A stretch of 64,000 bases of DNA from Mixophyes australis (GCA_036250195.1 JAVHZZ010000002.1:67586205-67650204), one strand, 5' to 3'; numbered from the stretch's first letter, positions 1-10,394 are shown. Notes: generated by a model not told the origin, from the letters alone. Program-made: numbers and translations.

Positions 1-547
1 TTCAAAAATATTTGGTCGCAGGTCAAAACCTGTTTAAAGAAGACTTCTGCCACATATAAGTCTTTTGCAGATAAAAAGAGACGGGCTATTCCACCACTGA
101 AAATCGGAGATCGTGTTTGGTTATCAACCAAAAATATTCATTTGAAGGTTCCATCTATGAAGTTCGCTCCTCGTTTTTATTGGTCCATATAGGATCATTC
201 AAGTGATAAATCCAGTTTGTTTCAAACTTCTACTTCCTAAGAACCTTCGTATTTCCAATGCCTTCCATGTGTCTGTGCTCAAACCTCTTATCATCAACCG
301 CTTCTCGGTCCCTCCTTCAGCACCTCGGCCAGTTCAGATTCATCAAGAGGAGGACTTTGAGATTACTCATATATTGGATGCAAAAATTTAGCGAGGAGTT
401 CTTCGTTTCCTCGTTCATTGGAAGGGCTTTGGTCCTGAGGAGCGTTCATGGATCAAAGCAGAAGATCTCAACTCTCCAACTCTTCTTAAGAAGTTCTATT
501 CCAAGTTTCCGGACAAACCCGTTTCCAGGTGTTCTGTGCCCACCTTT
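1..547 (+). pseudogene. 3' end of Ty3/gypsy pol (integrase C-terminus and chromodomain), broken
   Basis: The reading frame from base 1 resembles the C-terminal part of a Ty3/gypsy integrase: a basic stretch with a GDRVWL motif (about 108-125), which is typical just before the chromodomain. The frame shifts near 180-190. The next frame runs to an in-frame TAG at 389-391. Beyond it a chromodomain-like segment with HWKG is readable (about 410-520). Together these show a decayed pol end of the chromovirus type, truncated at the left by the window edge. It is followed at once by a polypurine tract and an LTR, the expected order for the 3' end of such an element. The two breaks make it non-functional. 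The family call is firm; the clade is inferred from the chromodomain. Confidence 0.8.
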
Positions 548-558
548 AAAAGGGGGGG
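548..558 (+). other. Polypurine tract before the 3' LTR
   Basis: An A4G7 run lies a few bases upstream of the TGTCAC start of the LTR and directly after the pol remnant. This is the position and composition of the plus-strand primer of LTR retrotransposons. Confidence 0.7.
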
Positions 559-870
559 TACTGTCACTCACCAGACTGTGTGTCACTCACCGGACTGTGA
601 GTGCTACTTCTCGTGTGTTTAGAAACCGTGGCCGTCCACCATCCTGAGGGTCTGCGCATGTGCAGCCCTTTCAAGCCTTCAGTATATGTTCCTTTTAGTT
701 AATTGGCTGATCAGGCAACACTCCCTATTTAAAGCACCTGTGGTCTATACCTCGTGGCCTGATCTTGGAGTCTCATTCCCCATGAGCCTCTGAAGGTGTT
801 CCTGTGTTTTCCTCGTGTATTCAGCTACTGCTGATTCCTGTTGTTCGTTTGTGGTTTCCAAACCACTTCA

Positions 871-1350
871 ACTCTCCCGTGTTCATCGTGACTGCACCAG
901 CTGATTCCTATCCGCTGCCTCCGTGCTTCTACAGTATCCTGCTCACCTCAACTCTCCCGTGTTCATCGTGACTGCACCAGCTGATTCCTATCCGCTGCCT
1001 CCGTGCTTCTACAGTATACTGCTCACCTCAACTCTCCCGTGTTCATCGTGACTGCACCAGCTGATTCCTATTCGCTGCCTCCGTGCTTCTACAGTATCCT
1101 GCTCACCTCAACTCTCCCGTGTTCATCGTGACTGCACCAGCTGATTCCTATCCGCTGCCTCCGTGCTTCTACAGTATCCTGCTCACCTCAACTCTCCCGT
1201 GTTCATCGTGACTGCACCAGTGGATTCCTATCCGCTGCCTCCGTGTTTCTTCAGAGTCCTGCTCATCGCAACTCTCCAGTGTTCATCGTGTCTGCAGCCA
1301 GCCGATCCGCTGTCTCCGTGCTTCTACAGTGTTCCTGCTTAAGTCAACTC
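871..1350 (+). repeat. 80-bp minisatellite inside LTR copy 1
   Basis: Roughly six tandem units with an exact 80-bp period: the block ACTCTCCCGT recurs at 871, 951, 1,031, 1,111 and 1,191, with a variant at 1,271. Early units are nearly identical; later ones decay toward the LTR centre. Confidence 0.85.
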
Positions 1351-1872
1351 GCCTGTCTGCATCGGGTCAACGCTCCGCTGCTTTCATCTCAGCTAGACCG
1401 CCTCAACTCTCCTGTGTTCTCCAGGTGTCCAGTTCTATATACTACTGCTTCCAGAGTATTGTTTAATCCTTGCTGGTCTACCTACCGTGCACTGCACCTA
1501 CTTGGTTACCGCTTCCACCCTCCAGTGACTTCTCATCCTGTCGGCCTCCAGCCGTTCAGGTATCCCTGCACGTCTCTCTGACAGCCTGCTCTCCTGAACC
1601 ACGGTATGCATACTTCTCATTGACTGTGCTGGTGTATTGCATATCTAGCTGGACTGAGTTGTTCTCCTCCGGAATTTCCTATCCTCTGAGACTATTGCTA
1701 TCATTTGACTGTGTTTCCTTTTAGCCTGGATAGTTCTTGTGACTTTGTATATTTGTGCAGTGCTGCTCAGTTATTATTATATTGTGCATATCATCGTGGG
1801 ATCAAGTTCAGTGTGCCCGTGTATACTCTGCATTGCATTCATCTCCTCGTGCTCCTCCTCACATATATATTT

Positions 1873-2134
1873 CAGTGATACAACTTGCTAGTGGCAGACC
1901 ACTGTCACCTGTTTCCTGTGTCACCAGTTTCCACTATCCTCTCACGTAGCAGTGGTACAACTTGCTAACGCAGACCACTGACTCCCCTGATACCTTCACC
2001 TGGATTCCATTCCTTCACCCAGACAGCGGTACAACTTGCTATTCGCAGACCGCTGACTCTCATCACCTCCTCGTTACTCCTGGACATTCCTCCTCACTAT
2101 AGCAGTTGTACAACTTGCTATACGCAGACCACTG
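1873..2134 (+). repeat. Four hairpin repeats in LTR copy 1
   Basis: Four dispersed units, at 1,873-1,904, 1,950-1,980, 2,024-2,055 and 2,103-2,134. Each has a conserved core ACAACTTGCT flanked by short inverted arms. The second has CAGTGGT / ACCACTG and the third CAGCGGT / ACCGCTG, so both arms changed together and the stem is kept. The first and fourth have a mismatch. Confidence 0.7.
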
Positions 2135-2624
2135 ACTTCCCTCACGTTTCCTTGTCCATCCAGTTCCTCGTGTACAGTTATCTACCTATTACCAGTGCTG
2201 CTAGTCATAGACTTTCCTTCAGCATTCTCTTACCATCTGCTGTCTCCTGTTCCGTGATCACCCCACTACCAAAGTACCATATTACCAACTATACTGCTCT
2301 GGTAAGTCCATCATTTGGTGATACCTGGGTAAAGACTCCTAGTGCCCGTGACACTGTGAGTGCTACTTCTCGTGTGTTAGGAACCGTGGCCGTCCGCCAT
2401 CCTGAGAGTCTGCGCATGTGCAGCCCTTTCAAGCCTTCAGTACCTGTTGCTTTTCATTAATTGGCTGATCAGGCAACACTCCCTATTTAAAGCACCTGAG
2501 GTCAATACCTCGTTGCCTGATCTTGGAGTCTCATTCCTAAGAGCCTCTGAAGGTGTTCCTGTGTTTCCTCGTGTATTCAGCTCCTGCTGATTCCTGTTAT
2601 TCGCTTGTGGTTTCCAGACCACTT

Positions 2625-3050
2625 CAACTCTCCTGTGTTCATCGTGTCTACAGCAGCTGATTCCTATCCGCTGCCTCCTTTGTTTCTACAGAGTTCCTAC
2701 TCACTTCAACTCTCCTGTGTTCATCGTGTCTGCACCAGCTGATTCCTATCCGCTGCCTCCGTTGTTTCTACAGAGTTCCTACTCACTTCAACTCTCCAGT
2801 GTTCATTGTGTCTGCACCAGCTGATTCCTATCCGCTGCCTCCGTTGTTTCTACAGAGTTCCTACTCACTTCAACTCTCCTGCGTTCATCGTGTCTGCACC
2901 AGCTGATTCCTATTCGCTGCCTCTGTTGTTTCTACAGAGTTCCTGCTCACCTCAACTCCCCGGTGTTCATCGTGTTTGCAGCCAGCTGATTCCTATCCGC
3001 TGCCTCCATTGCTTCTACAGAGTTCCAGCTCATCTCAACTCTCCTGTGTT
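2625..3050 (+). repeat. ~80-bp minisatellite inside LTR copy 2
   Basis: About five units with the same consensus as the array in LTR copy 1, here with a slightly variable period of 80-84 bases and more divergence between units. Confidence 0.8.
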
Positions 3051-3570
3051 CATCGGGTCAGCGCTCCGCTACTACCATCTCTGCTACTGGAGTTCAGACC
3101 GCCTCAACTCTCCCGTGTTCTTCATGTTCCAGTTCCTTTTACTACTACTTCCAGAGTATTGCCTCGTTCATGCTGGTTTACTTGCCGTGCGCTGCACCAA
3201 CTTGATTACCGCTTCCACCTTCCAGTGGTCTCTCCTCCTGCCGGCCTTCAGTCGTTCAGGTATCCCTGCACATCTCTCTGACAGCCTGCTCTCCTGAACC
3301 ACGGTATGCATACTTCTCATTGATTTTGCTTGTGATTGCATATCTAACTGGACTGAGTTGTGTTCTCCTCCGGAGTCCTTTATCCACTGAGACTATGGCT
3401 ACCATTGACTTTGTTTCCTATTTGCCTGGATTGTTATTGTGACTTTGTATACTTTAGCAGTGCTGCTCTGTTATCATTGTATTGTGATATCATCGTGGGA
3501 TCAAGTCCTGTGTGCCCGTGTATACTCTGCATAGCATTCATCTCCTCGTGCTCTCCTCACATATATATTG

Positions 3571-3758
3571 CAGTGGTACAACTTGCTATATGCAGACCAC
3601 TGATTCCTGTTCCCTGTGACACCAGTTTCCAGTATCCTCTCACATAGCAGTGGTACAACTTGCTATCCGCAGACCACTGACTTCCCTGTTATTTACCTCC
3701 ACCTGGATTCCATTCCTTCACCTAGACAGCGGTACAACTTGCTATACGCAGACCACTG
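3571..3758 (+). repeat. Three hairpin repeats in LTR copy 2
   Basis: Units at 3,571-3,602, 3,648-3,679 and 3,727-3,758 match those of LTR copy 1. The first two have perfect 7-bp arms (CAGTGGT / ACCACTG). The third has CAGCGGT opposite ACCACTG, which leaves a G-U pair in RNA. One unit of the four seen in copy 1 is missing. Confidence 0.65.
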
Positions 3759-3978
3759 ACTTTCCTCACGTTTCCTTGTCCATCTGGTTCCTCGTGTACA
3801 GTTATATTCTCATTACCAGTGCTGCTAGTGATAGACTTTTCCTGAGCATTCTCTCACCATCTGCTGTTCCTCTCGTTCCGTTGTCACCCTGCTACCAGAG
3901 TACCTATTACCACCTATATTACTCTGGTAAGCCACCATCTGGTGATTGCCTGGGCAAAGACTCCTAGTGCCCGTGACA

Positions 3979-5194
3979 GATATACTTCTCTTTTTTTGCC
4001 AGTTATGTTCAAACATTTTTTTTTTTTTTTTTTTAAAGTTATGTAGATATATTTATTGGTATTTGGCTTGCATTTCTGTTGATATAGTTCTCTGTTTTTG
4101 GCACTTTTGTTTATACAGTTCATTTTTTTTTTCCAATTATGTAGATATATATGTATGTATATATAGTTGGTTATTATGTGAGATTATTAAAGATACTTAC
4201 TGTTGGAGCGTAAACTGGGACCTGGCGTAGACTTTGACACCGGCACTGGTTCTGGCTGCGTTTCTTGCGAAGTATCTGTAACGACTTGCGCAGCAGGGAA
4301 TGGCTGTGAATCGTTCAATTCCTCCCAAGAAATGTTGGTGTCATCTGTTGTGGCAGAGCACTCCAGTTCTGGGGTGTCTTCAATAGAATCTTCTATTATT
4401 ATCGTTGCGGCCTCGCTTGTCTGTGTACTCTCTGGTGGTGTTGGTATAGCCGCATCCACATTGCTAGAAGATGACAGTGCAATTGGATTTGTCAGAGGAG
4501 AATGTCCAAAGACCATATTGCACTGGTCATAAAAGGGCCAGTCCATTCTTTCAGCGCCACTTTTGCGCCTGTTGTGGTCATGGACTTTAGTGTACTGCTT
4601 CTTCAGGGACTTCAATTTGTTCAGGACTTGTTGCTGTGTCCTCTTTATGCCACGTTGTGTGAGTATTTTGGCGATGTTGTAGTACACTGTAGCATCCTTC
4701 ACAGTCCCAGTCACTTGCCTTCTAATTTCTTCCACCCCTCTGACATTCAGCAGCTCACGCACCTCTTCCTCCATCCAGTGTGTCATAATTGCTGTAAATA
4801 AACACTGTTTTTGTTAAATAATAAAAGCAATTTTCTCCCTAAAAAAACGTCTCTGCTTCAGCTTGATGTTGAGTACACCATCCACCATCTCTCCTAAAAA
4901 GCTTCTACAATCTTCCACGGGCTTCCAACGATGACATCATCCTCCAGAGACAGGCAGACAGCCAATCAGCATGTTTTCTGTGTAACCCGGGTTGAAAAAC
5001 CCGGGATGCACCATTCATAGTGCAGGCAACCCGGGTCCGACCCGGGAATTACCCCTCGATAAATCCCGGGTTGAAGACCCAGGGTTTTTAGACCTGGGAT
5101 TTTGGACTTGTACCATTCATACTGCACCAAGACCCGGGTCGTTTGAGCTCGTCCCGGCAAAAACCCGGGATTTTGGTGCAGTATGAATGGGGTA
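3979..5194 (-). mobile_element. PIF/Harbinger transposon, right-hand remnant (unit A)
   Basis: This matches the last ~1.2 kb of the full-length Harbinger copies at 18,704-22,788 and 36,258-40,401, including the right terminal repeat ending ATGGGGTA. Its left part has been replaced by the gypsy LTR. Unlike the two longer copies it lacks the 16-bp deletion and the premature stop in the Myb-like gene, so it is a separate lineage of the same insertion rather than a recent copy of them. Confidence 0.85.
4201..4786 (-). CDS. Myb/SANT-like DNA-binding protein of Harbinger, first exon, open
   Basis: The ATG is at 4,786 and the frame stays open to a good splice donor (GTAAGTATC) just below 4,201, about 195 codons. 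The N-terminal third is a Myb/SANT-like (trihelix-type) domain: a start W near residue 4, a central YYNIA segment, then RTQQQV, KSLKKQY and a final WPFYD. The remainder is acidic and Ser/Thr/Pro-rich. PIF/Harbinger elements encode such a protein with the transposase; it binds transposon ends and helps bring transposase into the nucleus. The downstream exons present in the full copies (20,938-21,400) are absent here because the gypsy insertion cuts the element, so no complete protein is expected. The open state contrasts with the disabled versions at 21,811-22,380 and about 39,424-39,993. Confidence 0.75.
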
Positions 5195-6366
5195 TAATTC
5201 TATTGCCGTGGTTTTGTTGGCATAATATCCAAACGGATTAGTTCTGTGGGGGACAATACATATAGATAAAATCTACAAATTAACCCAAACAAACCAACAT
5301 AAAAACGACCTTTTATTTATAATCTTATACTAGCCTAGAGCCTCTACTTCATTGAGAATCTATTCATCCCTGTTGTCTTTCAAAGTGATCTTAGTTTAAA
5401 GCTGTTAATTGCATTTTATTAGAACAATTGAAAAAGACTCAGGACTCTACAGGGAGGATATACAAAATATGCAAAATGGTTAAACATAACACAGAAGCAT
5501 GTATAAATAACCCTGCCAAAGCACAGCCTTGATAGTAAACTTTGAGCTTGTACGGCACAATAGATAAACTGCCGTCTTTTTACTTCTCATCTCTCTCAGA
5601 TGACTCAGACCTCATGCTGTTTGATACAATCTAGCAGAGCAATTGTAACAAGTGAGAGATTTGTATCTATTTACAAAGTGGCTCTAAATCACAGTGTCAA
5701 TACAATTAAATACGATTCCACATGAAAAGGATCTGTGTATAATCTGCTCAATAATCTGATTATAAGACTAAAGCTGCAACTACACAAGAATAAAGTTTTT
5801 TTTTGTACATTTGAGAAGAATTAAGCTCTTCATTATTATTTACCTATTAGCAATATTTATTGCACTTTATTCTACCCATAGTGTTTGAAGAATAAGAGAC
5901 ATACAAGGCATAGCCAGTTTTTATACAATATTTCACTTTCACTATTTTAATCTGTTTACATATTTCGCTGTTTATTTTATCAACCTAAAAATAAAGGTTA
6001 AGTTTTAATAATTAGACATACTACTGGATAATTAATGCAAATACGGAGTGATTAGTGCATCATACTTTAAACCTCTTTTCTCTTTCCAGTTGTTCTAATT
6101 TGTTAATCTTAGGTTTACGAGGCAACCCTGAGTTAAAAATACTCGACTTGGAAATGTAAAATTCAAATTGTCGGAATAACCTCAAAGATAACCATTAATC
6201 TCAAGTTAACACAGTGCACATTGCACTATGTTTAAAAGCAAAAGTGATGATTGTACAATAAATCACGTTTACTTACACTGTACACCTTAGCAAAGCCATT
6301 TGAATGTGTGTAATGCATACTGATAGGGGCCTAGCTGAGCTAAATCTGTGCATGCAAAGATTTAAC
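5195..6366. other. Unit A non-coding spacer
   Basis: AT-rich sequence also present in unit B (22,789-23,960) and, with about 200 extra bases, in unit C (40,402-41,772). I see no coding frame, tRNA or terminal repeats in it. Confidence 0.6.
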
Positions 6367-6374
6367 CAAGTAAC

Positions 6375-8143
6375 CAGGGCCTGATTAAGGGTTCTGGCCG
6401 CCCTAGGCTAATACGGCCGCAGCGCCCCCCCCTTCCTCCGAATATATAGGTGTATAGGAACACTCCTGAATATGAATGTTTAGGTGTATTCTCCAGCATT
6501 CAAATTTAGACAGATTGTGCCATTGTCTCTTACCTGTTCTTGTTCTTCTCTCTTGCAACTTTGTTATCCTCTCGCTGGCTTCTGGAAAGTTGGCATCCTG
6601 TTTTGAAAATCCAAAAATGTATTATAATGCAAACCCTGAATGATTAGGCCCTTTAGTTAAAACAAAACACTCCATTATGGCCAGCTAAAAGTACCCCATT
6701 GGACAGGCATATATAAGCAATATCTGAATATTTGTTGTCAATCAAATACAAACCTCTACCAGCCCCATCTCACTAATATTTAGTATTCTAGTGATTGCTG
6801 AGACCACCCATGTGACCACCACACAATCATGAGATTCTGCCCCCCAAAGCTGCTCTATTTTTTAAATACCCCCTGCAGCTATTTTCCTTAACCACAACCC
6901 CCCCCCCACAGCCATTTTCCTTAACCCCTGCTGCTGCCATTTTCTTTACCTCTCACCCTGCATCCATCCCCCTTGCAGCTATTTTCCTTACCTCCACTCT
7001 GTAGCTATCCCCCCCGTCACATCAAAACTCCCCCAGTCACATATATCAGCCCCCCTCCTCTGCCCTCCTTCATACATATCAACCTCTCTCCCTCCCTATA
7101 GATTTTCATGGCAGCCCCCCCCTCCCACCCTATAGATTTGTATGACAGTCCCCCTCTCCCTCCCTATACATATGCATGACAGTCCCCCCTCTCCCTCCCT
7201 ATAGATATGCAGGGTAGTCCCCCCCCCCCTACCTATAGATATGCAGGGTAGTTCCCCCCCTCTCTATAGATATGCAGTGTAGTTCCCCCCTCCCTATAGG
7301 TATGCAGGGTAATTTCCCCCCTTCCTATAGATATGCAGGGTAGTTCCCCCCCCCCTTCCTATAGATATACAGGGCAGTATCCCCTCCCTATAGATATGCA
7401 GGGCAGTTCTCCCCCTCCCTATAGATATGCAGGGCAGTTCCCCCCCTCCTTATAGATATGTAGGGCAGTTTCCCCCCTCCCTATAGATATGCAGGGCAGT
7501 TCCCCCCCCTATAGATATGCAGGCCAGTTCCCCCCCTCCCTATAGATATGCAGGGCAGTTCCCCCCTCCCTATAGATATGCAGGGCAGTTCCCCCCCCCC
7601 TCCCTATAGATATGCAGGGCAGTTCCCACCCCCCTCCATATAGATATGCAGGGCAGTCCCCCCCTCACTATAGATATGCAGGGCAGTTCCCCCCCTCCCT
7701 ATAGATATGCAGGGCAGTTCCCCCCCCCTCACTATAAATATGCAGGGCAGTTCCCCCTCCTCCCTATAGATATGCAGGGCAGTTCCCCCCTTCACTTACC
7801 TATAGTTGTGCCAGCGTCGCTCCTCTCCTCAGATCAGCAGATAGGAAGTTAAGACGTCCTGCTTCCTGTCTGCTGCACAGTAACAGGCAGACTGGCGATT
7901 GGCTGTGTGTTGCTAACCACTGACCACCAATGCTTTTGATCATCGAGCCCTCCACCCCCCACGGTGAACCCCCCCTCCCCCCGCGGTGACCCCCCCTCCC
8001 CCACCCCGAAAAAAAAAAGAATGAAGAAAAAAAAAAGAAAAGAATATTTTTTTTCAAAAAAAAAATACCCACAGCGCCACGCCCCCCCGGGACCCAGCGC
8101 CCAAGGCTGCAGCCTGGTCAGCCTAGTGGTTGATCAGGCCCTG
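6375..8143 (+). mobile_element. hAT-like non-autonomous transposon (unit A)
   Basis: Termini are CAGGGCCTGATTAA on the left and the inverted form ending TGATCAGGCCCTG on the right. Flanks are CAAGTAAC (6,367-6,374) and AAAGTAAC (8,144-8,151), an 8-bp target duplication with one mutation. In unit C the uninterrupted CAAGTAAC is at 41,773-41,780, which proves the insertion and its edges. The interior is C-rich, has no transposase, and carries a minisatellite. An 8-bp duplication and CAGGG ends fit the hAT superfamily. Confidence 0.85.
7180..7795 (+). repeat. C-rich ~28-30-bp minisatellite in the hAT-like element (unit A)
   Basis: About 20 imperfect units built from a TATAGATATGCAGGGCAGT core followed by a variable run of C and CT. 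The poly-C runs vary in length between units and between copies A and B. Confidence 0.85.
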
Positions 8144-8158
8144 AAAGTAACAAATATA

Positions 8159-9273
8159 GAGAAAGGAATCCCACACTGGGCTGCACCACACCAAATAAAC
8201 ACAAATCGCAGCTGTAAAGCAGGACCAATTGCTAGCCCCTAATCGAAAACAAACACACATCAAAAAAAAAAAAGCAGCGCTGGATAGTGATACATAGGTT
8301 TGGCCTTAAATTGAAAAATCAAAAGAAATCATGGCAGGATACATAAAATAAGAGATAATATTATATAAAAAATATATTTTTATTGTCTCAATAAATATAA
8401 TACATATGCATCATAAATTGGTAAATTGATAATTGCAACCAAACATTTAAAAAAACACTGGGACTAAAAGCTGTATAAATGGAATCACAAATGATGAAGG
8501 GGCTAAATTGAAGAGTATGTCCGTGTAACTCTAGTAAATATATAGTAGTTCATATATACAGTTGTAATCACAATAAAATCCCTCCAAGGTATCCAGAAAA
8601 TTGGCCCATAAGTTGCAAGATAGAACATTACCCAGAAGCACAGCAGTATGTTTCCTCGCCATCAGTGACATTAATAATAGCAAAGGTGAAACAAGGTCTT
8701 AACATGCAAAAAACTATAGAGATTGATTTCAGCATTGCTAGCAAGTTCAAATTAAATAAATTAGGGCACATAAATGGTAAGGGACAAAACTAGTACCAGT
8801 GTAAATATAAAATGAGTCCAATATCAGATAAATGAAACAGCAATCCCAGTTTAGAATGACTGACGCGTTTCATCTGTTGAACCCAGACTTTATACAAAGA
8901 TAGAGTTATATAATTTTTTTCCTTTGCCAGTGACATTTCATCACTTTGATTGCTATATATCTTTCAAGGTATGCTGGATATCTTGGAGGTATTTTATTGT
9001 AGTTATATCTTTATATGAACTACTATATATTTACTAGAGTTACATGGACATACTCATCAATTTAGTATGTTTTTAATCATCATTTGTGATTCAATTTATA
9101 CAGCTTTTAATCCCAGTGTTTTTTAAATGTTTGGTTTTAATTACCAATTTGCTAATTTATGAGGCCTATGTATTATATTTATTGAGACAATACATTTTTT
9201 TTTATTTATATACTATTATCTCTGGTTTTATGCATCCTGCTATGGTTTCTTTTGATTTTTCAAGTTCAGGCCA
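8159..9273 (-). mobile_element. Penelope-like inverted-repeat element (unit A)
   Basis: Two arms of about 300 bases face each other: from 8,301 rightwards and from 9,273 leftwards. They share long blocks such as TTGAAAAATCAAAAGAAA and AACCAAACATTTAAAAAA, with moderate divergence. The element is flanked by a 15-base direct repeat, CAAGTAACAAATATA (9,274-9,288; left copy 8,144-8,158 with one change). A target duplication of this length, inverted partial copies and a hammerhead-like core suggest a non-autonomous Penelope-like retroelement. This class call is an inference; an inverted MITE is the alternative. No coding region is seen. Confidence 0.55.
8861..8900 (-). ncRNA. Decayed hammerhead-ribozyme-like motif (unit A)
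   Basis: On the minus strand, GTCTG - loop - CAGAT is followed by GAAACGCGTC. This resembles stem II and the GAAA core of hammerhead ribozymes carried by Penelope-like elements. The first core box (CTGATGA in active ribozymes) is replaced by TGTATAAA, so activity is unlikely. Here one stem base is also mutated compared with unit C. Confidence 0.35.
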
Positions 9274-9305
9274 CAAGTAACAAATATAAAAAAGATATAA
9301 ACATT

Positions 9306-10343
9306 TGTGACGAAACAAGTTTGATAACGCCATAACCAGCCTTTCGCTCTTTCTCACAAAATTTGGACTATAACGTGTTTTTTTTATAGCCCTGTATTTG
9401 TTCCCCAGCTCAACAGAGTACAACTGTGGTGTCTAATTACAAGTGAACATTGTAGCCATGCCTATATAAGTTTCTTCCTTCCATGCTACCCACTGTAAAA
9501 ATGTGTTTGTTGTTAATTCAGTGATGCTGTTATGCATTGTTCTCAAATTAAAGCCAGGTTATGGGTAAGGATTAGATGGTGTCCAGGATAAAGGTGAGGG
9601 AGCTGGAGCTGCATTCATTCTCCCCCTCCTTTCTCTAGAGGAAGAATATAACAGGTGGGAACCTTGTGACATCACAAAGTAGTGTAAGGGGTTAATTTCA
9701 GAAGTGGCTTACTGCTATCCTATCTTTGGAGGTGGGGAGGCCAATTAGTATCCATTGTCCTCCACATGACTAGTACAGACATTTGTCTGGTTCCCAGCAG
9801 AGGTGCCCAGGTGAAAGCACAGCACATCTTCACTCCCCCTCCATCCTCCTGATCCAGCACCCACCAATGTTTAAGAGGGAGAGAGCCAGGGGTTTAACCA
9901 GGGAGGGGAAATCTTTGTGGAAATGTGACCCTAGATTTAATGAGCCACTCCAGGGGGGAGGGGATATTCATTCTGAGGATTTATGGCTGGAAGCTGCAAA
10001 GTGGCTGGTTTTGCATTTTGGTTCTTGACCAGTGGAAAACATCTGCAGAACCATTGGTCTTCAAGTCAGGACAGCCAGGCGACTGTAACTCCTTAAGCTA
10101 ATGGGGTAAGGGACAGATGATGTGGTAAACCTGACTGGAATTTATTTACTGTGTGTATATAATATTCTAGTGATTGTTTGTATTACATTAAATGTATTGT
10201 TTTACTTTCTAACAGCAATTGCCTGAGTGACTCTAGGAAACTTCTAAGGTACTGGGTAGGCTTCCCTGGCATAGTAAGGCATCCATGAGTGGTGAGCCAG
10301 TGTGAAGTGGGTAGATTTGGGCCACAAACCCGGTATCTTCACA
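9306..10343 (-). mobile_element. Candidate solo LTR (unit A)
   Basis: The segment begins TGTGA and ends TCACA. It is flanked by ACATT (9,301-9,305) and GCATT (10,344-10,348), a 5-bp target duplication with one change. It contains a TATA-like CTATATAAG near 9,461. The same 1.04-kb segment occurs at equivalent positions in all three units. No internal retroelement genes adjoin it. Orientation is uncertain. Confidence 0.45.
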
Positions 10344-10388
10344 GCATTTATAGCAAAATGAGTAATACATATATCATTTGAAAAGCAG

Positions 10389-10394
10389 TTTATT
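10389..10394 (-). terminator. Poly(A) signal of keratin A
   Basis: AATAAA on the minus strand about 340 bases downstream of the keratin stop codon. It is conserved at the same place in the other two copies. It lies about 45 bases from the candidate solo LTR. Confidence 0.6.

Larger units (their letters stand above)
562..2353 (+). mobile_element. Ty3/gypsy LTR, first of two tandem copies
   Basis: It starts TGTCAC and ends GTGACA, the expected TG...CA inverted termini, immediately after the polypurine tract. The LTR is unusually long (about 1.79 kb). It holds an 80-bp minisatellite (about 871-1,350) and four hairpin-forming repeats (1,873-2,134). A second, similar LTR-like copy starts directly after it. 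No open reading frame in it is credible. Confidence 0.7.
2354..3978 (+). mobile_element. Ty3/gypsy LTR, second tandem copy
   Basis: It repeats the order of the first LTR (CTGTGAGTGCTAC start block, minisatellite, hairpin repeats, CCCGTGACA end) but lacks the first ~33 bases. It is joined to copy 1 without internal sequence. At 3,979 the sequence changes abruptly to Harbinger DNA that is intact elsewhere in the window, so the retroelement lies inside that transposon. Confidence 0.65.

Noticed and set aside
871..1350. Regular repeat array considered as a CRISPR-like array
   Set aside because: 80-bp head-to-tail units with no unique spacers, in a eukaryotic LTR.
1243..1581. Plus-strand frames of 84-163 codons in the LTRs (also 2,806-3,297)
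   Set aside because: Open only because of the minisatellite period and CT-rich composition; LTRs of this group are not known to encode such proteins and the frames differ between the two LTR copies.
7604..7852. Repetitive frames in the C-rich region on both strands
   Set aside because: Products of the 28-30-bp minisatellite; periodic low-complexity peptides.
9783..10028. 81-codon frame conserved in all three units
   Set aside because: It begins at a non-ATG codon inside the candidate LTR, and conservation follows from the duplication; no family recognised.
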